Below are positions 1 through 8,217 of a DNA stretch of 64,000 nucleotides, piece after piece. How positions within the stretch are numbered: the stretch's first letter is position 1; each line of letters begins with the position of its first letter. The stretch is from NCBI RefSeq assembly GCF_012275515.1, contig NZ_JAAZQL010000005.1:186001-250000 (forward strand), read 5' to 3'. The notes beneath the pieces were generated by a model, which did no database searches, had not been told where the DNA came from, and saw only the letters and a program-made list of their open reading frames with translations. The position numbers were made by a program, and so were the translations under genes. The stretch comes from Novosphingobium sp. SG707 (GTDB lineage: Bacteria; Pseudomonadota; Alphaproteobacteria; Sphingomonadales; Sphingomonadaceae).

Positions 1-87
1 GGCGCCCAGCGCGGCCTGAAATTCGGGCAGCAATGCCTCGGCGGCGGCCCGGTCGCATCGGGCGGGCAGGACAATCTTGCGCATCAT
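1..87 (-). CDS. Start of a probable STAS-domain chemotaxis protein (partial)
   Basis: This is the 5' end of a minus-strand gene whose 3' part lies outside the window. Two adjacent ATG codons (87 and 84) follow a GGGAA ribosome-binding site. The 28-29 visible residues begin MRKIVLPARCDRAAAEALL and continue to an Ala/Leu-rich helix. This resembles the first strand and helix of STAS-domain proteins that sit downstream of chemoreceptors in alphaproteobacterial chemotaxis operons. It starts about 40 bases after the MCP stop on the same strand, so it is probably co-transcribed. The family call is an inference from a short fragment. Confidence 0.5.
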   Translation of the reverse strand, partial: MMRKIVLPARCDRAAAEALLPEFQAALGA

Positions 88-126
88 GCAAATTCCCGTC
101 TTGGGTGGGGGGCTGGGCCCGAAGGG

Positions 127-1620
127 TTAGAATTCCGACCAGTCATCGGTGGAGACTTCGGCCTGCGGCTTGATGGCCAGATTGCCCTGGACCATGGCGC
201 CCTGACCGAAGCCCGCCGTGCGGGACGGAGGCGGGGCGGCGGCAAGGCGGGGCGCGCTGCGGGCGCTCTGGCGGACAAAGGGAACCGCAGCTTCATGGCC
301 CTGTTGCCGGTTTTGCTGGCCGTATCCGTCCTCAAGCGCGTCCGACTGGAACCGGCTGACGACAGTGTTCAATTCGCGCGCTTCATCGGCAAGGCTGCGC
401 GCGGCGGCCGTGGCCTGTTCGACCATCGCCGCATTCTGCTGGGTCACGCGGTCCATCTCGCCCACGGCGGTGTTGACCATTTCCAGACCGTCGGCCTGAA
501 TATTGGCGTTTTCGGCAATTTCGCCCACGAGGCCCGTGATCTCGCCCACGCGGTGCACGATCTTGCCCAGCAAGGTGCCGGTTTCGCGCACCAGCGTGAC
601 GCCTCCGGCCACCTGCTCGCTCGACGTGGTGATCAGCGCCTTGATTTCCTTGGCGGCATCCGCGCTGCGCTGGGCCAGCGCGCGCACTTCGTTGGCGACC
701 ACGGCAAAGCCCTTGCCCGCATCGCCTGCGCGCGCCGCCTCGACGCCCGCGTTCAGTGCAAGCAGGTTGGTCTGGAAGGCGATGCCGTCGATCACGCCGA
801 TGATCTGGTTGATCTCCTGCGCGCTGCGTTCGATGGCGGCCATGGCCTCCACCGCGCGGCTGACGACGATGCCGCCCTCGGTGGCTTCCTCATGCGCCTC
901 GGTGATCGACTTTTGCACATCATGCGCGCTGCGGGCGCTCTCGCGCACACCCTCGGTCACCTGGTTCATCGCGGCGGCGGTTTCCTCCAGTGTGGCGGCC
1001 TGCTGCTCGTTGCGGTTCGACAGGTCGTTGGAGGCGGAGTGGATCTCGTTGGCGCCGTTCAGCACATGGCGCGCGCTGGCGGACACCGCCGCGATCGCAT
1101 CGGCCAGAGCGCCCACCGCATTGTTGAAGTCCTTGCGCACCTCGTCATAGGGCGCGGGAAAGGGTTCGCGGATCTGGCAGTCGAGCTGGTTGCGCCCCAT
1201 CTTTTTGAGCGCTTCGCCCAGATGGTCGAACAGAACGGCCAGTTGCTTCTGCTGCTGGTGCTGGGCTTCGCGCTCCTGCGCATGGGCGCGGAACACTTCC
1301 ATCGCCCGCGCGATGCGGCCCACGCAATCGGCATTCTCCGTGTGGGGGATGGCGCTGGTCAGATCATTGGCCGCCAGACCTTCCATCCGTTCGACCGTGG
1401 CGACATAAGGCGTGGCGATCACCCGGCCGGCAAGCGCCACGGACAAGACGGCCAGCACGGCTGCGGCGGCTGATACCGCCAGAGCCGCGCCCGCTGACAG
1501 CGATCCATTGTCCTGCATCACATTGGCCGCGACACCCGCCGCGCCCATCAGCGCCACCAGCGCCGTCAAACTATGGAATTTGGTCCGGATCGGAGCCTGC
1601 TTTGCAAACCAGTCGAGCAT
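127..1620 (-). CDS. Methyl-accepting chemotaxis protein without periplasmic sensor domain
   Basis: A 497-aa chemoreceptor. Two hydrophobic segments (about residues 17-37 and 41-64) are separated by only a few residues, so almost no periplasmic ligand-binding domain exists. A HAMP-like linker (65-120) and a long coiled-coil signalling domain follow. The signalling domain carries the conserved hairpin tip ([20 protein letters not shown]) and the downstream [15 protein letters not shown] segment. Family members bind CheW/CheA through the tip and are methylated on flanking helices. The protein ends in DDWSEF, which matches the xWxxF C-terminal tether used by CheR/CheB. A receptor of this shape probably senses a membrane or cytoplasmic signal. 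It is transcribed toward the STAS-like gene. Confidence 0.93.
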   Translation of the reverse strand: MLDWFAKQAPIRTKFHSLTALVALMGAAGVAANVMQDNGSLSAGAALAVSAAAAVLAVLSVALAGRVIATPYVATVERMEGLAANDLTSAIPHTENADCVGRIARAMEVFRAHAQEREAQHQQQKQLAVLFDHLGEALKKMGRNQLDCQIREPFPAPYDEVRKDFNNAVGALADAIAAVSASARHVLNGANEIHSASNDLSNRNEQQAATLEETAAAMNQVTEGVRESARSAHDVQKSITEAHEEATEGGIVVSRAVEAMAAIERSAQEINQIIGVIDGIAFQTNLLALNAGVEAARAGDAGKGFAVVANEVRALAQRSADAAKEIKALITTSSEQVAGGVTLVRETGTLLGKIVHRVGEITGLVGEIAENANIQADGLEMVNTAVGEMDRVTQQNAAMVEQATAAARSLADEARELNTVVSRFQSDALEDGYGQQNRQQGHEAAVPFVRQSARSAPRLAAAPPPSRTAGFGQGAMVQGNLAIKPQAEVSTDDWSEF

Positions 1621-1763
1621 TGTCTGTTCCCTCCGCGTCAGTTTCGGGTAATATGAGAGGCCCGAAAGACACGCTTTCCCTTGTGGTTAATCATAGGCCC
1701 TGGTTGGCAACGTCATGTTTGCGGGCTCATCTGTAGAATCGCGGGGAAATTGGGCGGCAATCT

Positions 1764-3671
1764 TCACGCAGCGGTAGAAAATTGGCCCTGTTCGCGCGCG
1801 AATTCGCGCCTGCGGCTGCGGGTGAAGGGGACAGGCTCGGCCCGATCCCATTCGCGGCCTCGATCATGGCCCCGATCACGACTCCAGCCGCGGTCATCCT
1901 CGCGATCCCATTCCCGGCTCCAGCCCTGTTGCCGGTTCTGATTCCAGCCGCGCATGTGCGGATCGTCCGTTTCAAACCGGCCCACCATTGCATTCATCGC
2001 CTGCGCCTGTTGGGCCAGACTGCGCGCGGCGGCATTGGCCTGCTCGGACATGGCCGCGTTCTGCTGGGTGATGCCGTCCATCTGGGCGATCGCCTTGTTG
2101 ATTTCGCTCAGATACGCGGCCTGCAACTCGGTCGAACTGGTCATGTCGCTGACCTGCGCGTTGATGAGCCCGACCTGCTCGACGATATTGCCCAGCACGG
2201 CCCCTGTTTGGCGCACCAGCGCCACCCCGCCCAGCACCTGATCGGTCGAGGCGTGGATCAGCGCCTTGATATCCTTGGCCGCGCCCGCGCTGCGTTGGGC
2301 CAGAGCGCGCACTTCATTGGCCACGACCGCAAAGCCCTTGCCCGCGTCACCTGCGCGCGCCGCCTCAACGCCCGCGTTCAGCGCGAGAAGGTTGGTCTGA
2401 AAGGCGATGCCGTCGATCACATTGATGATCTGGTTGATTTCCTGGGATGAACGCTCGATTCCCGTCATCGCCTGCGTGGCGCGGGCCACCACATCGCCCC
2501 CGGCCACGGCGGCCTGATGGGTCTGGGCGATCGAGCCCTGAACATGGGTGGCATGGCTGGCCGATTCGCGGATCGTGTGGGTGACCTGATCCATGGTCGC
2601 GGCCATTTCCTCCAGCGTGCCGGCGTGGGTTTCATTGCGGCGGGCCAGATCGTCGGAGGCGCCGCGAATTTCCGAGGCGCCTTTCTCGACCCGGGCGGCC
2701 GTGGCCATCACGCCGCCGATGGCTTCGCCCAACTCCTGCATCGCGCCATTGAAGTCCTGACGCAGCGACTCGTATTCTTCGCCCAGCGGAGTGTGGATCC
2801 GGTAATGCAATTGCCCCCCGGCCAGACGCTGCAAACCCTGCGAGAGCGAATCGACCACGCGCTGTTGACGGGCGGCGGCTTCCCGCGCGGCGAGGGCCGC
2901 GGCGCGGAACACTTCGATGGCGGCGGTCATCGCCCCTATCTCATCCTCGCGGTGGCGGGTGCTGCGCCCTGCCTCCAGGTCGCCTGCGGCCATCCGGCTC
3001 ATCACCTGTGCGGTTTGCGCCAGAGGTTCGAGCACATGGCGGCGCTGCCAGCGCAAAGCCCCCAGAATCAGCCCCAGCACCACCATGCCCAGCAGGCCAA
3101 GCCCCGCCATGATCGCCCACATCGTCGTCGCGCTGGAGGCGGCAATGTCCTTCTGCCGCAGCAGCGCGGCCTGCGTCAGCGCCTCGATTTGGCCCCGATG
3201 GGTGGTGTAAATGGCGCTCAATCGGTCATAGGCGGCCTGCGCGCCGGGGGCATCGCCGCGCGACAGGGCGGGCAGAAAGTCCTCATCGAGGACGGCCCAA
3301 AACTGTTCCCCGCTGCGCTGGGCCTGACCGGCCAGTTGCTGTTTCAGATCGGCATCGAGGTCCGAGGCCGCCCAATCGCTGCTCTTTTGCCGAAAGGTCC
3401 TTTCCAGATCGCCCAGACGGCTGCGCTTGTCGGCCAGAAGCGCAGGATTGTTGTGCAGCAGGCTGGCTTCGAGAAAGCCTTCGATCACATATTCGGGCGG
3501 GGGCAGGATGTCGGCGACGAAATCGCTGACCTGTTGATTGCGGTGATGCAGCGCCCCGCCCAGCCTTATATCGTTAAAGCCCCACCCGGCCAGCAACCCC
3601 GCCACCAGCAGGACAAACAGGATGGTCATGGCGCCGATGCGGGTCTTCCTGGCAATGGATCGGTGTTTCAT
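1764..3671 (-). CDS. Methyl-accepting chemotaxis protein with periplasmic helical sensor domain
   Basis: A 635-aa chemoreceptor, taking the ATG at 3671 ([13 protein letters not shown]). That start puts the first membrane helix at about residues 14-33; an in-frame ATG at 3752 adds 27 residues but has no clear ribosome-binding site. A periplasmic domain of about 150 residues, predicted all-helical, precedes a second membrane helix (about 186-206), then HAMP and a signalling domain with the canonical [20 protein letters not shown] tip. The C-terminal 60 residues are low-complexity and rich in Arg, Asp and Trp. They share an NRQQG...VPF-R segment with the neighbouring receptor, which suggests an old duplication. 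There is no xWxxF tether. It is divergent from cheB. Confidence 0.92.
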   Translation of the reverse strand: MKHRSIARKTRIGAMTILFVLLVAGLLAGWGFNDIRLGGALHHRNQQVSDFVADILPPPEYVIEGFLEASLLHNNPALLADKRSRLGDLERTFRQKSSDWAASDLDADLKQQLAGQAQRSGEQFWAVLDEDFLPALSRGDAPGAQAAYDRLSAIYTTHRGQIEALTQAALLRQKDIAASSATTMWAIMAGLGLLGMVVLGLILGALRWQRRHVLEPLAQTAQVMSRMAAGDLEAGRSTRHREDEIGAMTAAIEVFRAAALAAREAAARQQRVVDSLSQGLQRLAGGQLHYRIHTPLGEEYESLRQDFNGAMQELGEAIGGVMATAARVEKGASEIRGASDDLARRNETHAGTLEEMAATMDQVTHTIRESASHATHVQGSIAQTHQAAVAGGDVVARATQAMTGIERSSQEINQIINVIDGIAFQTNLLALNAGVEAARAGDAGKGFAVVANEVRALAQRSAGAAKDIKALIHASTDQVLGGVALVRQTGAVLGNIVEQVGLINAQVSDMTSSTELQAAYLSEINKAIAQMDGITQQNAAMSEQANAAARSLAQQAQAMNAMVGRFETDDPHMRGWNQNRQQGWSREWDREDDRGWSRDRGHDRGREWDRAEPVPFTRSRRREFAREQGQFSTAA

Positions 3672-3794
3672 GCGCGCTGCTGCCTTATCTTTCTTAATGC
3701 CCAAAACCGGCGCGCCGGGGCCAATTTCGCCCGGTTTGCGCGGTTCCACCATGAGTTGCTACAGGCGCAGCGCTGAATTGTGATTAGGCGGGGA

Positions 3795-3804
3795 TTAGGC
3801 CTAA
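3795..3804. promoter_or_regulatory. 10-bp palindrome in the MCP/cheB divergent region
   Basis: TTAGGCCTAA is a perfect palindrome and its first half repeats an ATTAGGC at 3783-3789. It lies between two divergent chemotaxis genes, a usual place for an operator. The regulator is unknown and no confident -35/-10 pair was seen. Confidence 0.3.
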
Positions 3805-3907
3805 CCACTTAGTCAGGGGCGGATATTTGCTTTGTGAATCACGGTTAAACATGTCCGCACAGGCCAATACGGCCGGTTTATCAACGTAAGACGGGAAAGC
3901 TGCGACA

Positions 3908-4939
3908 ATGAACGATGCACGTGTGCTGGTTGTGGACGATTCTGCCGCCATGCGAGCGCTGTTTTCCGATGTGTTGGAGCAGCAGCGCAATGTGACCGTG
4001 ATCGGCACCGCCGCCAATGCCGACGAGGCCCGCGACCAGATCGCCCAGCTCAAGCCCAATGTGGTCACGCTGGATGTGGAAATGCCGGGCATGAGCGGCA
4101 TCGAATTTCTCGAAGAGATCATGGCCACCAACCCGCTGCCGGTGGTCATGCTCTCCTCGCTGACACAGAGCGGGACCGAAACCTCGCTCAAGGCCTATGC
4201 GCTGGGCGCGGTGGAATGTTTCCCCAAGCCGCTCAAGGCCACGCCCGAGCAATTTGCCAAGACCGTTGGCAAGCTGGGCAAGATCGTGCTGGCGGCGGCC
4301 AATTCCAATGTGAAGGCGCAAAAAACGGGTCATCGCGAGGCGCGCCACAGCGAAGTGCAGTTCACCTGGAACGGTCACTATTTGGCCATGGCCACATCGA
4401 TGGGCGGCATTGATGCGTTAACGCAGATGCTGGTCGATTTCCCCGCCGAATGCCCGCCCACGGTGATCGTGCTGCAGAGCGAACCGGCGCTGGTCGATAC
4501 GTTCATCTGCCGCATGGCGGGCGAATTGAAGTGCAAGATCGGCATGGCCAAGGATGGCGCGACGCTGACGCCCGGCATGATCCATATTGCCGCCGATCCG
4601 GAAAAGCATGTCGTGTTCGAGCCCGGTTCGCCGCCGCGCCTGCGCATGGTCCAGCGCGATCCGGTCGATGGCGCGCGCCCTTCGGCCACGCTGCTGTTCG
4701 GCACGATGGCGCGCGCAGGCGTGCCGGCGGTCGGCGCGATCCTGACCGGCATGGGCGGCGACGGGGCCAAGGGGCTGCGCCTGCTGCGCGATGCCGGTTC
4801 GCGCACCTTTGTCGAGGACCCCGCCACCGCCAAGGTTGGCGAAACTCCCGCTGCGGCCGTGGCCGCCAATGCCGCTGAAAAAGTCCTTTCTCTCGACGAG
4901 CTGGGCGTGGCCCTGATGGCGTCCTGTAATCAGGGCTGA
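3908..4939 (+). CDS. cheB: CheB-like chemotaxis response regulator with altered methylesterase active site
   Basis: A 343-aa receiver plus CheB-type esterase. The N-terminal receiver looks functional: acidic pair D10/D11, phospho-acceptor D56 in TLDVEMPGMSG, and K107 in CFPKPLK. The C-terminal domain keeps the nucleophile serine (S164 in ATSMGG) and the aspartate (D285 in LTGMGGDGAKGL). The residue matching E. coli CheB His190 is Ser191 (LQSEP where CheB has QHMP). The family removes methyl groups from MCP glutamates using a Ser-His-Asp triad. This copy may therefore be inactive, or act only as a phospho-regulated binding protein. It is divergent from an MCP; no cheR, cheA or cheW is in the window. 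Confidence 0.85.
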   Translation: MNDARVLVVDDSAAMRALFSDVLEQQRNVTVIGTAANADEARDQIAQLKPNVVTLDVEMPGMSGIEFLEEIMATNPLPVVMLSSLTQSGTETSLKAYALGAVECFPKPLKATPEQFAKTVGKLGKIVLAAANSNVKAQKTGHREARHSEVQFTWNGHYLAMATSMGGIDALTQMLVDFPAECPPTVIVLQSEPALVDTFICRMAGELKCKIGMAKDGATLTPGMIHIAADPEKHVVFEPGSPPRLRMVQRDPVDGARPSATLLFGTMARAGVPAVGAILTGMGGDGAKGLRLLRDAGSRTFVEDPATAKVGETPAAAVAANAAEKVLSLDELGVALMASCNQG

Positions 4940-4950
4940 GGCAAAAAGAG

Positions 4951-4987
4951 GCCGCCCCCCGCCGCATTGGAACGGCGGCAGGGCGGC
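4951..4987 (+). terminator. GC-rich hairpin after cheB
   Basis: GCCGCC...CGCCG at 4951-4964 can pair with CGGCGG...GGCGGC at 4973-4987, just after the cheB stop. No U-tract follows, so it is a weak intrinsic-terminator candidate. The rest of 4940-5278 shows no convincing gene; open frames there lack codon bias and homology that I recognise. Confidence 0.35.
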
Positions 4988-5275
4988 GGCAGAAAAGCGG
5001 CCAGGTCGGGCATCCCGGCGGCAGGGCCGATAAACAGCATGGCCACATTTTTGGGGCGTGGCATTTGGGTGAATGGATCGGGCCAATCTGTTCCGGGCGG
5101 CTGTCCTTGGGATGCCGCCTCGGCGTGCCGATCCTGCAAGCTGTTTATCGGAAGGGACATTCGGGCTTGTTCGGAGGTATTGCTCTTGGATTGGGCAATT
5201 TATTCCCTTTCTGCCGCCTTGGTGAAAGCGCAGATCCCGCCATTCCGGACAGGTTTTGCCCCCCATTGCTCCCGA

Positions 5276-5314
5276 AATGAAAAACGGCGCCCGTATCGAG
5301 CGCCGTTTGTTTTT
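5276..5314. terminator. Bidirectional rho-independent terminator
   Basis: A 9-bp stem, AAACGGCGC (5282-5290) with GCGCCGTTT (5300-5308), is flanked by an A-run on the left and T-runs on the right. Read on the minus strand, the T-run follows the stem directly. It would terminate the regulator gene ending at 5356, and it could also stop readthrough from cheB. Confidence 0.75.
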
Positions 5315-5355
5315 GCCAAAAGCATCAACCTGATAGGTTAGCTGATCCCCCCGAA

Positions 5356-5958
5356 TCAGCTGACCAGAGCCGCCTCGATCGCGATGCGGATCGCCTCTGA
5401 CGTGTGGTTGGCGCCCATCTTGGTCAGCATATTGGCGCGGTGAATTTCCACCGTGCGCGGCGAGATCGAGAGCTTTTCCCCGATCATCCGGTTTGACAGG
5501 CCGCCCGCCACACCTGCCAGCACTTCGCGCTCGCGCTTGGTCAGGCGATCCACCCGGCTGCGGGCCAGCGCCTCGCGCAGCTTGGCGCTGCCAAAGACTT
5601 CGGCCTTGGCTTCGGCCTGTTCGACCACGCCGATGATTTCCTCACGCGTGAAAGGCCAGGAAACATAGTCGATCGCGCCCTCGAGGACGGCCCCCACAAC
5701 CTGCCTCGTGCTGGGCTCCTGGGCAAAGCCGATGACGGGCAGCCATTGGCCCAACCGGCCCATTTGGGCCAGCAGCATGCCGATGGAGCGGCCATCGTCA
5801 TGCACCAGCAGCAGCCCGTTTTTGGGCCAGCGTGCGATAAGTTCGGATGGATCCTCAAAAGGTTCGACATGCACCGTGCTGCCCGCCAGACAGTGAGAAA
5901 TGGCGGCACGACGGCGGACATCGCCATCGACGAGAAAAAGGCTGGTCCCGTTGTTCAA
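5356..5958 (-). CDS. FixJ/NarL-type transcriptional regulator with degenerate receiver
   Basis: A 200-aa protein with an N-terminal receiver-like domain (1-115) and a C-terminal LuxR helix-turn-helix (about 137-198). The helix-turn-helix contains LTKREREVLAGVAGG, SNRMIGEKLSISPRTVEIH and an NMLTKMGA tail. The receiver keeps D11/D13 and has an Asp pair at 54-55. The conserved lysine of the Lys-Pro motif is replaced by Trp (SWPF, about residue 101). Phosphorylation may thus be absent or atypical. It lies between chemotaxis and flagellar genes and may control one or both; no target is shown directly. A strong inverted repeat lies just upstream. Confidence 0.85.
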   Translation of the reverse strand: MNNGTSLFLVDGDVRRRAAISHCLAGSTVHVEPFEDPSELIARWPKNGLLLVHDDGRSIGMLLAQMGRLGQWLPVIGFAQEPSTRQVVGAVLEGAIDYVSWPFTREEIIGVVEQAEAKAEVFGSAKLREALARSRVDRLTKREREVLAGVAGGLSNRMIGEKLSISPRTVEIHRANMLTKMGANHTSEAIRIAIEAALVS

Positions 5959-5990
5959 TGTAACCTCACCCCCAGAAGTGATCTTGGTTA

Positions 5991-6016
5991 ATGCCTAGCA
6001 AAACTTGCCTAGGCAT
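5991..6016. promoter_or_regulatory. Inverted repeat, candidate operator of the LuxR-type regulator
   Basis: ATGCCTAG (5991-5998) and CTAGGCAT (6009-6016) form a perfect 8-bp inverted repeat with a 10-bp spacer. The right arm sits in a perfect 10-bp palindrome, TGCCTAGGCA (6006-6015). It lies 33-58 bases upstream of the regulator's ATG at 5958, so autoregulation is possible. The rest of 5959-6276 is AT-richer than its surroundings and holds no gene I can support. Confidence 0.45.
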
Positions 6017-6276
6017 TGGACGTTAACTGGCTCCGTTACGGCGTAGCGTTCGATCCGAAACCGTTTCATTCAAGGGATGATAAGTATTTGAACGTAAGAG
6101 CTAATCCGAGGTTTTCAGGACTTGCGGTTCCTGATCCCAAATTTTCTGACGAACGGCTGTATTCTAACGATTTTTCTGTTTATCCCGCGTTTCAGATTAT
6201 GAAAAAATGATGCGAAATTTTTCTTCATCGGCTCGTATTTTTATACAACTCATGCCGATCCGGCCGGTCATTCCCA

Positions 6277-6654
6277 TCAATTCGCGGCCCGACTCATGCT
6301 TTCGGAGATGTCGATAAAGTCCTGACGCACCTGCGCAATAGTATCGGCGTCGAAATCCAGCACACTGTCCAGCACCGCGCGGCGCGTGGCGGTATAGAAG
6401 TGGATCAGCGCCCCCGCGATGCCATCCTCGCCCGCCACGCCCATATGCAGCGCGTTGAGCGCGGAGATCGCGCGGGTCAGCATCTGGCTCTTCATCTGGT
6501 TGTCGCCGCGCTGCACCGCGATCAGCGCGCCGCCCAGCGAGGAGATCAGCTGTTCATAGCAAAGGCGCACCAGTTCGCCCGGCGTGGCTCCGGAAACTCG
6601 GGCGTCAAAATCCACCCGGCGATAGGCTTCGCCAGGATTGCGGCGGGCTAGCAT
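6277..6654 (-). CDS. fliS: FliS, flagellin export chaperone
   Basis: A 125-aa all-helical protein of normal FliS length. It starts with the family's AYRRVD segment and has the ATPGELVRLCYEQLISSL helix. FliS binds the C-terminal helix of flagellin in the cytoplasm, prevents its polymerisation and guides it to the export gate. It starts 16 bases after fliD and is the last gene of the long minus-strand flagellar operon. Confidence 0.92.
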   Translation of the reverse strand: MLARRNPGEAYRRVDFDARVSGATPGELVRLCYEQLISSLGGALIAVQRGDNQMKSQMLTRAISALNALHMGVAGEDGIAGALIHFYTATRRAVLDSVLDFDADTIAQVRQDFIDISESMSRAAN

Positions 6655-6669
6655 GTCGAGCGATCCTTC

Positions 6670-8187
6670 TTAATTGCCGGTCTTGTTCCACGCCGCGATC
6701 TGGTTCTTCAGATAGGTCAGCGTGGAATTGGAGGCGGCCACCGCGCTGTTGGCGGCGGCATATTGCGTGATCAGCCTTGCGCGCAGGGCTGCCTGCTGAT
6801 CGCCCAGCTTGCTCTTCTGCGTGGTCAGCGTGGTTTGCTGCGCGGTATAGCGCGTGATCGATCCGGCCAGCGATCCGGTGTCGGTGCTGGTCGTCAGCGC
6901 CGAGGTCACTTTATAGACCGTGCTGTAGATGCCGTTGACGCCCTTGGTGAACATCGCGGCCACCGCAGCCGGATTGTCCGACAGCGCCTTGGCCAGCTTG
7001 GTCGTGTCCAGCGCGAAAGAGCCGTCCTTCTTGGTCGAAACGCCCAGATCGGCCAGCGTCTTGGGCTCGCTGTCGGCGGCATTCTTCATGATCGTCGTGC
7101 CCGCCAGTTGCGAAAAGGCGCGCGAGACGGCCTTGGCGCCCTGATCGTTATACAGATTGCCGGTCGCGGCCGACATATCGGTGTTCAGCTCGGTCATGAT
7201 CGCGTTGAGCGCGCTGACCAGATTGCTCATGGTCGAGGTGATGCCGCTGGACGGATCGGAATAGGTGATCGTGGTGGGATTGCCGCTGTTGGTGCCCGTC
7301 AGCTTCAGCGAAAGGCCGGGGGCGGCATTGTCGATCGTGTTGGTCGTGCTGGTGCGGCTGATCCCGTCCAGCTTGTAGGCGGCATCGCCCGCGGACTGCT
7401 GGCGCGTGATGGTGGCCGATGCCGCGCCCGGATCATAGGCCAGCGTGCTCAGGCTGCTGGCCCCGGTGCTGGTGCCGGTCGAGGTGTCATTGGCGGTGAT
7501 GGTAAAGCCGTTGGCGGCCCCTTCCGATCCCTTGAACACCAATTGCGATCCATTGGCGTTGGTGGCCACATAGGCGGTCACGCCGATCCGCGCGCTGTTC
7601 ACGGCGCTGGCCACCTGGGCCAGCGTGGCGCCATCGGCGATGGTGATGGTGGCGGGGGCATGGCTGGCGTCGGCGGTAAAGGTGCTGCCGCTGCTCGTGC
7701 CGAAATTGAAGGTCAGCGTGCCCGGCTTCATCGTCGCGGCACTCGCGGAGAAGCTGGTCGTGGCCAGCACCTGCGGCTGGGCCAGCGCGGTGACTTCGAG
7801 CGCATAGGTGCCGGTGATGCCGCTGCTGCCGCTGGGCAGCGTGGCGCTGGCCACCGAGGCGTTGGTGACGGTGGGCGCGGGCAACAGATTGCCGCTGTCG
7901 ACCAGCGAGGAAAAGGACGAGGAGAGCGTGAGGAGATCGCTCTTCAACTGCGACGCCTGAGAAATTTGGAGCGCCACGTTCGACAGGCGGGTGTTCACCG
8001 CGTCGGTCTGGGTGGCATATTGCGCGGTGGCGATGTTGGTCGCCATGGCGGTCATGTCCACCCCGGTCCCCACGCCCAGCGAGGTGAGCAACTGGGAGCC
8101 GACCGAGCTGGCCGATGAGCTACTGGCCGTGGTCGTCGTGGTGGTCGACGCCGTGCTGGTGCTGGTTGTGGCGCTGGTGGTGGTCAT
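6670..8187 (-). CDS. fliD: FliD, filament cap protein
   Basis: A 505-aa protein with a Thr/Ser-rich N-terminus, a conserved helical segment (GVDMTAMATNIATAQY, about residues 41-56) and a C-terminal coiled coil typical of hook-associated protein 2. FliD forms the cap at the filament tip and helps flagellin subunits fold. The first 30 residues are almost only Thr, Ser and Ala, encoded by a repetitive tract. It lies 30 bases after flhB and directly before fliS, the usual fliD-fliS pairing. Confidence 0.93.
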   Translation of the reverse strand: MTTTSATTSTSTASTTTTTTASSSSASSVGSQLLTSLGVGTGVDMTAMATNIATAQYATQTDAVNTRLSNVALQISQASQLKSDLLTLSSSFSSLVDSGNLLPAPTVTNASVASATLPSGSSGITGTYALEVTALAQPQVLATTSFSASAATMKPGTLTFNFGTSSGSTFTADASHAPATITIADGATLAQVASAVNSARIGVTAYVATNANGSQLVFKGSEGAANGFTITANDTSTGTSTGASSLSTLAYDPGAASATITRQQSAGDAAYKLDGISRTSTTNTIDNAAPGLSLKLTGTNSGNPTTITYSDPSSGITSTMSNLVSALNAIMTELNTDMSAATGNLYNDQGAKAVSRAFSQLAGTTIMKNAADSEPKTLADLGVSTKKDGSFALDTTKLAKALSDNPAAVAAMFTKGVNGIYSTVYKVTSALTTSTDTGSLAGSITRYTAQQTTLTTQKSKLGDQQAALRARLITQYAAANSAVAASNSTLTYLKNQIAAWNKTGN

Positions 8188-8217
8188 GGTTGAAAGAACG
8201 TCCGTTGGGAGCCTGAC

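Noticed and set aside
3814..3830. GGGGCGGATATTTGC as a sigma-54 promoter of cheB
   Set aside because: GG-N10-GC spacing fits, but the -24 element deviates at T and C, so support is too weak to list.
6016..6210. Open frame of 64 codons on the plus strand in the AT-richer gap
   Set aside because: No ribosome-binding site, no codon bias like neighbours and no recognisable motif; it overlaps the inverted repeat's downstream region.
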